A DNA stretch of 64,000 nt from Trichobilharzia regenti (GCA_944472135.2 OX235270.1:83151168-83215167); one strand, 5' to 3'. Positions 35,095 through 47,214 are shown, numbered from the stretch's first letter. Notes: a model not told the origin generated them from the sequence alone. Translations and numbers: made by a program.

Positions 35095-35925
35095 TGTTCA
35101 ACCTCACTTAAACATGAGCAACCCAAAAAGTAGATCTCCTGTAACCTATACATTCGCGTAACAACCCCCTTCTCAGGTATAATGCTAGAAACCCCACCCT
35201 GTAAACAAAACTGCCACAGAAACTTCAGTAAGATGAGTCTCCTTGCAACTAAAGAAAAAGTCTGTTTAGAGACATGGAACATCCGCACCAAGTAAGAGAG
35301 ACTGACAAAGCTGCTCAGACTGCAAATGAGATGAAAGGATATGGTATTCAATTACTGGGAATAAGTGAAAGCAGATGGAGTGGGAGTGAACTCACAAAAT
35401 TGTCAACGGGAGAGTCAGTGATCTACTCCAGTCACCCAGAAGACAACCACGAGCACACTGAGAGTATGGTTATCATGATGTCGCCAACGGAAATGAAGGC
35501 CCTGATACAATGGGAGGCAGTCTTGCCCAGGACAATAACCGCTAGATTCAACACAAAAGGAAGGGAAGTGTAAGTTATACAATGTTATGCACCCACAAAC
35601 GACTCAGACCTCGAAAAGAAAGGAGTTCAAAAGACAACTACAAGCAACAGTGGACAATACACCAGTTGGTGACATTAAAATACTAATGGGAGACATGAAC
35701 GCCAAACTGGGACCAGAAAACTCATTATGGGTGGAGAAGATCTCGGGGAAATGAATGAAAACAGAGAACTCTTCGCTGACTTCCGCGCCTTCAACGAACT
35801 AGTGATTGGTGACAGCGTATACAAGCACAAGGATATCCACAAGGTTACATGGGTGTCACCAGACTGGCGAACCAAAAACCAAATTGACTTCGCCGATACA
35901 TCTTCGTTGAGCAATAGGGTAACGG
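35095..35925 (+). mobile_element. RTE-type LINE 5' part: leader and APE-type endonuclease relic
   Basis: The leader (ATGCTAGAAACCCCACCCTG; CACAGAAACTTCAG) precedes an APE-like endonuclease reading with landmarks ETWNIRT near 35272, GISESRW at 35358-35378 and MGDMNAKLG at 35686-35709, then KATW- and NQID-type end motifs near 35850-35890. Stops and at least two frame changes are present. This is the only endonuclease half seen in the window. Confidence 0.8.
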
Positions 35926-36300
35926 TTGGTTCGATCCCAGAGTTACCTGCTGCTAATTCTTCCCACCTGTCATCTGATCGTCCTTGTGAAGTTAGATACG
36001 GCAACTGTTGAGAAAAGTCTGAAACCGCCTGTTGGAAATGCATTTAGTGACACACCCGTCAAGTTTCTGAACCATACAGGAGAAATGACTGACTTGATAT
36101 TGGTGTTGAGAATCCAAATTTTGTTCTTTTTGGTGCTGAGTGCAGGAGATTTCCGAATGGTGAATGTCGTCTGCCTTTCCTTACTAATTCTGTCTGGTCT
36201 TGACATTCCCATCCGTGCCGTCACCACTAGTTGGAATGATCCTGCCTAGATAACTGAAGGAGTTGACGTCTTTCATATTTATTCCGTCGATAGTATTTGG
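35926..36300 (-). mobile_element. RTE-type LINE RT C-terminal fragment, antiparallel to the preceding endonuclease
   Basis: The minus strand encodes MKDVNSFSYLGRI-type, KERQTTFTIRKSPALSTKK and ILNTNIKSVI blocks of RTE. Collinear with the relic at 61.35-62.38 kb. Confidence 0.75.
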
Positions 36301-36309
36301 TGCGTACTA

Positions 36310-36425
36310 GTTCGTTAGTTATGTAGCCATTTCTAAGCTAAAGAAAGGAAGGAAGATCCAGTCTGGGGTTAGCCCCCCTACTCAAGAAAATCAATCCAGT
36401 CTCTACAGAAATGTTAAAACCCACA
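36310..36425 (+). mobile_element. RTE 5' leader-type fragment, inverted relative to the adjacent RT piece
   Basis: GGGGTTAGCCCCCCTACTC, then CCAGTCTCTACAGAAATG. The junction ACTAGTTCGTTAGTTATGT is shared with 62.38 kb. Confidence 0.55.
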
Positions 36426-37379
36426 TTTGTGCTTTAATTTTAAATAAATGCTGTTCACTTCCTTACATGTTAATCTTTTCGACCTATCAGATGAAAGAAA
36501 TAATAAATAGGAAAGTAATGAATTTTGCTTGTGTAAATGTTTGTAACGCTTATTGCTGACAAATATTGATTTGTTTGGCTAGATTCTGATTTTTTGTTCA
36601 CTTTTTGAGCCTTTTTTCTCTTTCTATGTTTCTTTGATGTATTGATCCCTACCAGTGTACTTTTTGCTGAGGTGCCTCGAAGTCGGATGAAACAGCCATC
36701 CCAGAGGCCACTGTTCTCACCGTCTCCGATGTTAGCTGATAATGAAATGTACTTTCAAATTTAACGAATCTTGGCTAAACAACATTTGAGTATGAATCAG
36801 TATCTACAGATAGATTGAGGGTCATTTCTTTGAATTATCTTGCCTTCAAAAAGACGCCCTTCAATCAAGATTTTTATCATTTATGTGTTAGCATTTGTTG
36901 ATGCTATCTTCATTAAAAATGTAACCGTACTTTTACATGCATTATCTGACACATAACTAATAAATTCTAATTAAATTTCTTTTGGCTACTTTGGTAAGAA
37001 AATAAAATAACACTGTGGAGTCATATAGATTGGTACGAAGAGACCGAAATTGTGTTCAGCATTTAATGTCAATGGTTGCAAAGGTTGGCGTATTTATTCC
37101 TCAAGTCTCGATGTAGTTTACGTTGTCAAGTAACCTCATTGGACAGCTTGTCTAACCTTGGGCCAGTTGTCAACCAATCAGAGCAATCTATTCTCCCCTG
37201 ATGTAGTTGAACACCAATTTAGCCAAAAATTTTTAAATATGACGTATTCTTAGCTAATAAAAGTCCATTATCAATTCTTTTATCCTCTTCCGTTACAATA
37301 TAATCATGCTGGAAAGGTTTGCAAAAACTCTTTTTTTGTCTTCATTTATTATCAATTTTTACAAGATGCAGCCAGCATG
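36426..37379. other. no gene seen
   Basis: AT-rich; no repeat or ORF recognised. Confidence 0.4.
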
Positions 37380-37545
37380 TTATTAGATGATTGGAGGTAG
37401 TCGATAGAAAGCTGTGAACTTAGGATTCCTTCCTTTTAGCATTCTTCTGCAGGATATGCCTGCAGCCTTTGAATGAAGCAATATCCTCTCAGATACTTGA
37501 AACTGTGTTGAAGCTGCCAGAGACGTTGCCACTGAAACTCTCCAT
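37380..37545 (-). mobile_element. family-2 tRNA-like SINE, decayed
   Basis: Minus-strand match: TCAGTGGCAACGTCTCTGGC head, body to GACTACCTCCAATCATC near 37390. Confidence 0.6.
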
Positions 37546-37780
37546 TTAATGGTTGATATCCTGTAAAACCATAATCTGCATATTGGTTGATCACGTAGGG
37601 AATTAAGTGTTAGATTCGTATCAGGAAATAAATTTTTAGAAACTGATTAATGGACAAAGAATATTATCTCTGACAGAGTCGTCAACAGGGTCTACATTTG
37701 TTTGGCAGTAACAATTGAATCATGATTGTTATCATTAAGAATATTAATGCTGTTTTAAACTACATTCAGTCGATAATATC

Positions 37781-39431
37781 TTGATGCAGTTGTGTTCTCT
37801 GAGATGGATAGTTTATTCGTGAAGCTTTCATTGCCCGACTAGGCAATGTCTTCAACGCACACTTCAAGTTGTAGTGAGCTTTTAGATTTCTCCACGAGTT
37901 TAGTAGTCATCCCTCCTGGTGACCTCGAAAGTGGTTGGTTGTTTTTGTGTGTTTTCATACTCTCTAGGCAACTTGTATTGATTGGTATTGATTGTTTCCT
38001 TGACTTGAACTTTGACCCTTTGTGTGTGTGTGTGAAATTTCTTTTTTTATCGATTGGTAAATTTTGTCTATCTCGATATGTCTACTGATTGCTGATTCAC
38101 TGGAATAACAGACATCCTTCTAAAAATTCTCTAGCATTCTTGGTGTTTCCTCTGTCCAATATCTGAACGCTGTTTGTCCCAGCCCACGGTTGTCTGTATG
38201 CAGGGATATGAGAGAGTGGATGTCACGTGTTTTTGATGGGGTCGTTTATGATCATGGATACGAAGATGAAGGGGATGTCCACTTTGGCCAATGTAGTGTT
38301 TTTCCCAGTTGTTACAATTTATTTTGTAGATGATGTTGGTTTTATCTTCTTTCGTTATTGAGTCTTTTGGTTGACATAGATCTGAATGAAGTGATTTTGT
38401 TGGTTTGTGCGCGACGTCAATTCCTAAAGGTTTGAAGAGTCTTGTAGTGATTTCTGAGATGCCCTTTATATATGGTAGGGCCCTTAATTTGGTAGGTTGG
38501 CTTGGGAGTATATGTCTTTTGATGAAATTCAGTGGATATCTATTCTTCGATTTTCCTTAAAATGGGAGTGCTGCAATGAGTCCTGGCCCACTTGAATAGT
38601 GTTTGTATACAATAACTTTTGAGAATTATTAGAATATTGCTGTTATAATTGAGTATTTGGTCCGTGTAAATTGATTTTCTGTAAACTTGAGTTGCTAACT
38701 CCCCTGTAGTTGCTCGCCTGACTAAGACGTCCAAAAATGGGATTTCATCATCAGACTCCTCATCTCTTGTGAATTTGACGTCGTTGAAGACGTTGTTTAT
38801 TAAGTTGTGAGTTTTGTCTACGTCGTTTCTTTTGGTTATTAGAAATGTGCCACCTACGTAACGTATAAAAATTTTGGTTTGATCTTTTGTAGGATTATGT
38901 TTTCGAGCCTTTGCATCACTGCTTCTACAATCAAACTTGATATTAGCGATCCCATGGGTGTTCCTTTTACTTGTTCATATATATGGCCGTTGAATTGAAA
39001 GTACGCTGTTAGGCACAGGTTCAATTCGACTGGGACAAACAGCGTTCAAATATTGGACAGAGGAAACACCAAGAATGCTAGAGAATTTTTAGAAGGATGT
39101 CTGTTATTCCAGTGAATCAGCAATCAGTAGACATATCGAGATAGACAAAATTTACCAATCGATAAAAAAAGAAATTTCACACACACACACAAAGGGTCAA
39201 AGTTCAAGTCAAGGAAACAATCAATACCAATCAATACAAGTTGCCTAGAGAGTATGAAAACACACAAAAACAACCAACCACTTTCGAGGTCACCAGGAGG
39301 GATGACTACTAAACTCGTGGAGAAATCTAAAAGCTCACTACAACTTGAAGTGTGCGTTGAAGACATTGCCTAGTCGGGCAATGAAAGCTTCACGAATAAA
39401 CTATCCATCTCAGAGAACACAACCACATCAA
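37781..39431 (-). mobile_element. Penelope-like element with inverted terminal arms
   Basis: The minus strand carries PLE RT landmarks (GTPMGSLISSLI near 38950; YVGG where YVDD is expected at 38860-38849; DDEIPFLDVLVRRA near 38720) and GIY-YIG relics (NNWEKHYIGQSGHPLHLRIH near 38320-38260). The terminal arm 37781-38182 (402 bp) recurs as a near-perfect reverse complement at 39030-39431. Stops and frame changes make it non-coding. Long terminal repeats in direct or inverted order are established for Penelope elements. Confidence 0.85.
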
Positions 39432-39738
39432 AATCATCCACCTGAGCTACAAATCTCCATCATATTTAAATCACTAACATCGATAGATTATATTTTCGAA
39501 GCATTTATATTTTCCACAACAGACAAGAGTAGTATTAGTGGCTGGTTGTAACTGTTTCTCTTGCACACAGAGTTCCGGTAGATTTTAGCGAACTGCAGTG
39601 TCCTCCACTGTTTGGAGTGTTGGATATCCAGAGGTCTTTGGTAATTTATTCGATACCCGATAGATGATAGAGAAAGACTACTCAATGCTAGCTATCTTTG
39701 TGGACTGTTTGTGCTAGGCCGTCCAATATGGAACTATT

Positions 39739-39740
<2 letters not shown>
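39432..39740. other. no gene seen
   Basis: Unassigned sequence between PLE arm and TA tract. Confidence 0.35.

Positions 39741-39798
<58 letters not shown>
39741..39798. repeat. (TA)n microsatellite
   Basis: Pure TA run of about 58 bases. Confidence 0.95.
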
Positions 39799-39799
<1 letters not shown>

Positions 39800-39949
39800 G
39801 GTTGTGTGGTTATTTTTAATTTTGCATTTGTTAAATAGAGTCCATGAAGTAGAGTATGATTCCTGGTACTCGCTAGTGGCATTGGCAATATATATCACAG
39901 GAACTGAGAGAACTTAGAATTCACAGGTAGTTAGATTTCACCTCAGTAG

Positions 39950-40130
39950 ATAAGCGATCACACAGGGGTGGCCTTGTGAAATGAAGGCGGTGGGTTGATT
40001 CCCAGTATAGTCATAGAGTGTCAGACTAGGATGAACTAACTGTCCAATATTCTTTGGTTTTCAATGGTTCGCTAAGAGCTTCTGGCTTATAATGAAGTGT
40101 AGACTAAAATTTGTCGAAATCCCTGCAAAA
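39950..40130 (+). mobile_element. hammerhead-family SINE, decayed
   Basis: B-box-like GGGTTGATTCCC, then CAGACTAGGATGAACTAACT, GTCCAATATTCTTTGG and the usual tail GGTTCGCTAAGAGC. Confidence 0.5.
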
Positions 40131-40527
40131 TCTAGAATGTACTCACAGGAGATAACTACATATCAATGTCTAATGTGGTTGTAATTAAAACACTGGGAAG
40201 AAGTAGAGCATTTTCAGAATAGAAGATCCTTTTTTTTTAAAAAAAGGCTCATTTTCAGTTCTCCTTAGGTTTTTAATTATGATCAGTGCAGTATCTTTCA
40301 TCATCATTGTTATTATTATTTTGATTATGCATACATTAGATTTATCTTCAATTTCATAAATTATGTCCAGAAAAGGCTTACTGAGAATAATATCATAATG
40401 AATGTGATCTCTGATGTATTTATTTACTTATTTACTTTTACTGTCCATTTCCTGGGTTAATTATACAAAGATCAATCATTCCACAACCTCCCGACCCCCA
40501 CACTCTTTTCTCTGCACCGTAGAAACA

Positions 40528-40596
<69 letters not shown>

Positions 40597-40889
40597 CTTT
40601 ATACCCAGCTTAACAACTGGCAAAAGCAAATGTTACAAAGATTGGATTAAAATCAGATCAAAACAATTAGATTTTTAAGTTTTTTTTTAAAATTTTTATT
40701 TTATCATTTATCAGTAAATATTCATAATTGTTTAACAGTACTAATTGACACAGAATTAATATAAAATTATATAATAAATTACTTGCAATGAAAATAATTA
40801 TCTCATTGATTTTTTTCAATTGGAGTTTTAATCCCCTAGATCTTTGACAATATTTCTGACGATGGTAATGAAATCCAATATGTTCTCAA
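40131..40889. other. no gene seen
   Basis: AT-rich; contains a T/A homopolymer near 40231-40248 and the AC tract listed separately. Confidence 0.4.
40531..40594. repeat. (AC)n microsatellite
   Basis: Pure AC run of 64 bases. Confidence 0.95.
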
Positions 40890-41230
40890 GAGTTAGTCTG
40901 TAGGGATTTGATCTGTTTCAAGTTTGATCACGGAGTGATATCAGTTAGAGAACCATTGGAAAACCAGGATGTACTGGTCAGCTGTTTCGCCCTAGGGTTC
41001 GAACCCAGGACCTAAAGGTTACAAGGCGACCTTATAGACCATCCAACCATTAAGACCAGACTCAGTGGCGAGAACACCGATTCTAACTTCTACCGCCACC
41101 AGCCAGTGTCATATGTGGGGAGTATTTGTTCTCACTCCCAATCGGATGGACCCCACTAGTAATGACTTCTCGCTAGAACCGCCTCCAGGTAAATGCGTCC
41201 TGTAGTTAGTCACTCACAAGCATAAGATTT
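40890..41230 (-). mobile_element. hammerhead-family SINE, hammerhead core deleted
   Basis: Head and B box (CCTGGGTTCGAACCC) join directly to AGGGCGAAACAGCTGACCAG, so the CTGA and helix II 5' part are missing. Distal leader follows to 41230. Confidence 0.65.
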
Positions 41231-41639
41231 TATCAAATTATATCTAATAGATTATAATCAGAGGTGAATTGATAATCTGAGTCACAGAAGGATTCGTATC
41301 TCCAGCCTCCGGAACACATGCTTTCAATTTACTCTCGACTGACATCTATTACAGCAGTGATAGTCTAACGGATAGTTAATCAGAGTGCAAATACTGAGAT
41401 TATAGTACGTCACCTATTTAACATTATGCATAACAACCAAGGAGGAAGGCAAAATAACAGGATCGTATTATTTATTACAAAATGATATGAGCATGGAAGT
41501 CATTCATGTCAACTAATAATGCTAGTTGGCTAGGTCAGAGAGATCTAAACACTGGGTGACTGTTGAGATCGTTTGCAACTGAAATGATAAGCGGTGTACA
41601 TAGATTGGTTCAGTAAAGCGAGCTGAGTTCATTGAAACT
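41231..41639. other. no gene seen
   Basis: Unassigned sequence. Confidence 0.35.
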
Positions 41640-41815
41640 ACTTATTCAAATAACTGTGAGTTCATGGTTCAGTGAAAGAATGCTTAGCAGCTATGTGAGA
41701 GGTTCGGGTCTGATTCCCGTCCAATACACTCCTAAACTTCATCCAATAAATTAGTTAGTAGTGAATATGGATAAGTGAGATTCCACTCGGAATGCAAGGA
41801 ATAAAGAAAAACTTC
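41640..41815 (+). mobile_element. tRNA-like SINE with RTE-type tail (family 3)
   Basis: A-box-like GTGAAAGAATGCTTAGC and B-box GGTTCGGGTCTGATTCCC head a short element that ends in GATTCCACTCGGAATGCAAG and GAATAAAG, similar to the RTE terminus. Confidence 0.5.
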
Positions 41816-42059
41816 GCCAAAATTGGTACAACATAAAATATATTCCAGCATTTACAAACTATACTTTTCGAGGTGGGAATTCATTACAATTTGCTTCGCA
41901 AACCCTGAATATTTTTGCCACAATATTCGGCCTGCTTGGCACGCTGTATGGCACTAACGAAATAAGTGAAACTGCAAAATTCTTCAGACTACCGACATTA
42001 ACCCTCGACGCAATGTGTTCCATATCCCAGTGACTTACTGGTGTGCAGATTCGCTCTGT

Positions 42060-42175
42060 GACCAAATCTCAGAGGATGCGTACTACTGAAGAGTGCTAAA
42101 GTAGGACGAAGTAGGTGTCCAGTACTCCCAGATTTCCGAATGGTTCTGTGACTGATCATATCCCTGCCAGACAAC
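42060..42175 (+). mobile_element. hammerhead-family SINE, 3' half with intact core
   Basis: Begins near GATGCGTACTACTGAAG and runs through CCAGTACTCCCAG to the tail. The tRNA head is absent. Confidence 0.6.
42080..42125 (+). ncRNA. hammerhead-like segment with intact CTGAAGA
   Basis: Helix I GTACTA/CAGTAC (one mismatch next to the core), CTGAAGA intact, helix II GTGCT/AGGAC with mismatch, GAAG where GAAA is expected, short helix III, GTC cleavage triplet. Confidence 0.55.
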
Positions 42176-42289
42176 ACTTAAACACTCGATGTATTATCAC
42201 TTCACCCAATTTTATTATTCACGTACATGCTGAGTAGAATATAGGGCTTCAAGAATAGAGGCTTGAAGTTTCGGTAATAGTAGTGTTTT

Positions 42290-42550
42290 GGTTTCCATAG
42301 ATTTGATTCGCTACAGGTTTGATCACGAGTTGATATAAGTTAGAGAACCATTGGAAAGTGATGGAGTATTGGACAGCCGTTTCGTCCCGACTTAGGAGTC
42401 ATCGTTAGTATGCACCGGCCACTGGGGGTTCGAACCCAGAATCTTCCAGTTTCAAGCCGAGCATGTTGACCATAACTCAACCGTCAGCCAATGTCATAAC
42501 CGTCCTCTAACCTGACTTGATGGATACCAAGTTTTCCAGTGGTTCTCTGA
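42290..42550 (-). mobile_element. hammerhead-family SINE
   Basis: The minus strand has TGACGGTTGAGTTATGGTC, GGGTTCGAACCCCC, then CATACTAACGATGACTCCT, CGGGACGAAACGGCTGTCC and the tail to the TATATCAACTCGTGATC end. The core variant is CGATGAC. Confidence 0.65.
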
Positions 42551-43264
42551 CTGATGTCAAGTACAATAAATGTCGTTATTACGGTGTGTTATAAAACCCC
42601 CAGGGAACAGTGGTTTAGTGTAAAAGTTCTAAAAATTCCAAAAAAAAAAATTGACTAAGATACAAATTTCTATAGTTTGGTTAGTAAGGATTAGTTATGT
42701 TTTACGAGTTGATCACGGATTGATATCCATTTTTGTTACAGAAGAAAAAAATGATGAAAAATAATGGCAAAGTATCATTTCTTGTTTGTTTTTTTGTCGT
42801 TGTTGTTGTTTGTTTTGAAGAGAGCGTTACATGTTGAATAACAGTCATTCTTTTTGAAGTAAATACACCTTTACTTCTTCTTCTTCTTAACATGTAAATG
42901 AATTAGGCCATAGAGAAAAAAAGGCGTAAAGTCTTAGTAATTTGAAACTTTGTATGAATGAAAAAAAATTGAGGTGATTGTTAAGTTTTTAAAGAGAAAG
43001 GCATTTTTCTGTGATTAGCATATTGATTAGGAAGATCAAAGAACGTGAGTTAGATAATTGTACTACTAAATTTGAAAATGTTTATGCAAATGAGTATATA
43101 TATATATATATATATGTACTTGTATATCCGTTTCAAGTTTCATTAGTTAGAAACCTTGACAATCAGAGAAAACAAGGAAATACAACAACAACAACAACAA
43201 AACAACAACTCAGAAAGTACATAGTGATTTTATTGGTTACTGACGTGATAAAACTTCATTAGTA
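42551..43264. other. no gene seen
   Basis: AT-rich; (TA)n at 43096-43114 and an ACA run near 43182-43204. No gene. Confidence 0.4.
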
Positions 43265-43560
43265 CATACCCACCACCACGGTTCGAATCCAGGACCTTCT
43301 GGTTACAAGGCGAGCTAGCTCGTACATCATTAAGCCCCTGGGACTCGATCCAATGGCCAGCTCATGAATTCTAACTCCTGCCAATTTACGACATAGCGTG
43401 ACCATTTCTCAATGTCTTCTTCGATGAGTTACTACCTCATTTTCAACCTGCTTTACCCTAATGGTCACGGCTTCCATCTAGAATCCCAGGTTAACTGCCT
43501 GATGAGGGCCAGTCGCTAGTGAGCATCAGATCAATTTTCAAGTATTGGTTTTGTAGGGAT
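43265..43560 (-). mobile_element. hammerhead-family SINE head and distal leader (left half of inverted pair)
   Basis: The minus strand shows the long distal leader, GGCAGGAGTTAGAATTC, CCCAGGGGCTTAATGATG and GGATTCGAACC. It stops just before the hammerhead segment. Confidence 0.7.
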
Positions 43561-43619
43561 TTAGTCTGACTGGGTGGAGGATTTCATCATGAGCTGACAT
43601 CATTCAGAGAACCACTGGG

Positions 43620-43945
43620 AAACCGTGACCAGTAGGTTACAGCAGGTTAAAGATAAGGCAGTAACTCATCGAAGATGACATTGTGAAATGGTCACGCTAT
43701 GTCGTAAATTGGCAGGAGTTAGAATTCACGCGCTGGTCACTGGATCGAGTCCTAGAGGCTTAATGATGTCCGAGCTAGCTCGCCTTGTAACCAGAAGGTC
43801 CTGGGTTCGAACGTGGCGGTAGGTGCGTACTGTTGAAGAATCACAAACTAGGAAGAAACAGCTGTTCAGAACTCCCAGGTCTTCCAATGGTTCTCTGACA
43901 GATGTCAGCTTACGGTGAAATACTCCATCCAATCAAAATTCAAAC
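43620..43945 (+). mobile_element. hammerhead-family SINE (right half of inverted pair)
   Basis: Same leader and head in plus orientation, then GTGCGTACTGTTGAAGAATC, AGGAAGAAACAGCTGTTCAG and the tail. The core is TTGAAGA and helix II is weakened. Confidence 0.7.
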
Positions 43946-45004
43946 TGTATCAATATTGACTATCTGTTTGTAAGAGTTCGCTATGGTAACTGATTGACAT
44001 TAATCGATCTTTAGTGACTTACCCCTATTGGCTTTTCATGGTACTTTTCTAAATACTACTACTAATACTGTGATTATTATAGTTCTTTCTTCATCTTTCT
44101 GTTGGATACACTTTCCAGTATTTTGATATGCTTCTTCTCACTTACTAGTTGTGTCAACAGAAATCTATTGGAGTATTAGAAAGTATTGATCATTATTAAC
44201 CAACATTTATGTGAACATTTGGAGAGTATATTTACTCATGCATCTTAGAGGGATTGATCTCAGTGCACATATTTATTTCAGTCATAAATAAATGGAGTTG
44301 ACATTAGATCCATCCGTAGGCAGATAAAAGACAGTCTTCAAAACGCTTGTTGTATGTAGAAAGTAGCGGATTTCATTGTTTAACTAACTTGAGTTATTCA
44401 ACGGTTTAAAATCAATAAATATTACTATTATCATTAATATGACTATTACCGTCAACTATGCAGTCTAGTTGTACAGAGATTCCTGAATGGCCTGTCTTCT
44501 GAATACTTTGTTTAGATTTGTGAAAGCGGTAAACTGTTTCTCTATTTTTCAAAAAAAAAACAACAACAAAACAACCAGCAAACAAGAAAGCACAACTTAT
44601 TGATAAATGTCATCTCTTGTTATTTACTTTTATTAGTTCCCTATGGCATATATATGGTTAGCCATTGACTTGAAAATATGCCTCTTATAAAACTCTTCAT
44701 GGTATACCAACACCTGACAGATGAATATGTGCATATATTCGGATGACCAACACCCAGCATCATAATTGACACACACATTAATAAACGAATTTTATCACTA
44801 GATATCACAGCTGATTTATTTATTACATGATATCATGTTAGTTCCAATGATCAGGAATAAAAGTGGAAGCAACACTGGGAAAAAATGACATAAGAATCTT
44901 TTTTAAACTGTGAATTATATCTTCAGTGGAAATAAATCTAATTCTTACTAAAACCCCACTACTACTCACACGACTACTAATAATTGAGGACCTCTTATGA
45001 ATTA
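43946..45004. other. no gene seen
   Basis: 1 kb of AT-rich sequence; no ORF, repeat family or RNA recognised. Confidence 0.4.
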
Positions 45005-46046
45005 TTATTGTTATTGTTGTTCCCTTGGGTTCCTAGTGGAACATAGGGCTTCAACTCCACGTCTCCATTTGCTTCTGTCTTCTGCTGTACTTTTCACCTG
45101 CATCCATGTTAGTCCATACTGTTTCAACTCTTCTTCATATGACCCACTCGCCGCTTCCCTTTCGGCCTGGTTCCACTCGACCGATGGCCTGACGCGCGCG
45201 CGATGTCACCCAGCGGCCTCCTCAGCGAGTGTCCAATCCACCTCCACTTTCTCCTGCATATTTGTTGGGCGGTGATTGGTCCTTGTTTTGTTTTGTTTGT
45301 TCCCATAGTTTCCTGCTGGTGATTATTTCCGGCCCGGTCATCTGATCTTCAGTATTGAGCCAGCGAAGACAGTTGTTGATAAAGGTCTGGTCTGCAACAG
45401 GCTGTTGGAAATATTCTTTGTGACCCACCCGCCAAGTTTCTGATCCGTATAGAAGAACTGACTGACTTGACGTTTGTATTGAAAATCCTACCGAATTTTG
45501 TTGCTGATGCTGGCTGAGTGACGAAGATCTCCAGATTGGTTTCAGGTTGATGAATGTGTTTCTCGCCTTCCCGATTCTTGCTCGATTTGACATCCTCGTC
45601 CGTTCAGACTTCCTGTAGTTGAGACAATGCTACCTAGATAAGTGAATGAAGTAGCCTCTTTCAAATCCCTCCCGTTGATGGTGATTGTGGCTGGATGTTG
45701 CTGCTGCTGTTGTTGTTGTCGTTGTTGGTTGGTTGGTTATTTTCATAAACTCCGTCTTGGCTATGTTCACATGGAGTTCTGTCTTCGCTGGCTACTTCTT
45801 CGACCAGTTTGTCGGTTTTCGCTTGTAAGTCTTCGATTTTGTGTGACATCAAACAGAAATCATCCACGCGAGAAATCCAGGTCTCCTAGGTTCTTCACGT
45901 CGGTCCAGGATATCCCTGTCTTCTGGTTTCCCACTGTCTGACGCATAATCCAGTCCACCGCAATTAGGAATATCATTGGTAATGGTAAGCCAGCACCCTT
46001 GTCTGACTCCTGTGTTTACTCCAAACTCCTCGCTGAGTTTTCCGTT
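45005..46046 (-). mobile_element. RTE-type LINE, RT part to 3' end
   Basis: TTATTGTTATTGTTGTTCCC tail, terminus, QQICRRKWRWIGHSLRRPL near 45265, LLYGSETWRVGHKEYF near 45445, MSHKIEDLQAK near 45850, and HNGKLSEEFGVNTGVRQG near 46030. A CTG/TTG run near 45690-45735 encodes the Q/N-rich spacer. Frameshifted. Confidence 0.8.
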
Positions 46047-46052
46047 GTGGAA

Positions 46053-47210
46053 AATTATTATTGTTTCCTCTAGTTCCAAGAGGAACACAGGACTTCAGCC
46101 GAGATGCCTGTCGTTGATCTTTTCTGACCGACCATCTGATCTTGAGCGAAGTATTGAGCGAAGACAGCTGTTGATGAATGTCTGTAGTTTGTTCGAAGTG
46201 CCCTTCGTTACCCGGAGTGGCGCCAAGTCTGTGACCGTATAGTAAGTAGCACTACCTTCACATTGGAGTTGAAAATCCAGATCGCATTTTTGATGCTGAG
46301 CGCTGTTGACCTCCACACAGACTTGAGAAAAATGAAAGCTTGCCCTGCTTTCTCGATCCTCGCCTTGATATCCTCGTCAGTTCCGTCTACCTGTATTCGG
46401 AACGATGCTTTCCAGGTCGTTAGGTTAGTAGGCGAAAGAAGTTGCGTCTTTGAGATTTCTCTCACTTATGGTAGCTGATTGTTTTCTGTCGTTGTTGCTG
46501 TTGCAGTTGGCCACGAATCTTCATCACCACATCTGTTTTCTCGGTGTTCATCTAAAGGAGGTCCTATCTTTGATGTTTCTTCTGCCAACCTGTTGCTTTT
46601 CACTTGCATATCTTCCAGTTTGTGGGAAATCAGACATATATCATCGGCGAAGTCAACATCCCCCAGATATTTTGTGCGGGTCCATTTCACGCATGTTTTC
46701 TCGTTGTCCGCTGTCTGTCACATTATGCAGTCTAATGCAATCAGGAAAATCATTGGAGATAGTAGGCAACCAGCCTTGTCTTACTCCGGTTTTCACTTCG
46801 AAGGATTCCGTGAGTTTCTCGTTGTGGACTACTTGACATGCAGCATTATTCTGAATAACTGTTGGATGAGGTGTATAACTGTTGGAGGCTCCCCCCAACT
46901 AGTGGCGAAGTAGTTTCCAAATCACCTCTGGATCGACGCTGTGCTGTTGAAGGAGTTTTAAAAATCGATGAAGTTGAGATAGAAAGGTGACTGCCATTTC
47001 AAGCCTTGTTCAGTGATGATAAGTATTGTTGCGATTTGATCGATGCATGACTTGTTTCTCCTGAATCCAACCTGTTCCCGTCGAAGTTTTTCATCCAGGG
47101 TGGCGTGTTTGATTTTCTTCAGGATGATGCGGTGTAGTATTTTGCTTAAGATAGACAGGAGGATAATGCCGCGCCAGTTTGAATAATTAGCTTCTCTTCA
47201 GTACCTTCAT
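46053..47210 (-). mobile_element. RTE-type LINE, second copy with internal deletion
   Basis: A short 3' end (46053-46102) jumps directly to the RSDGRSEKINDRH region, so the C-terminal block is deleted. FADD is intact in DVDFADDICLISHKLEDMQ near 46660-46610, and GVRQGWLPT near 46780 and the FIDF-type block near 46970 follow, up to about 47190. Confidence 0.8.
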
Positions 47211-47214
47211 ATTA

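Noticed and set aside
37846..38088. 80-residue open frame that occurs twice, identically (also 39124-39366 on the other strand)
   Set aside because: Duplicated only because it lies within the inverted PLE arms. It is antisense to the element and has no domain.
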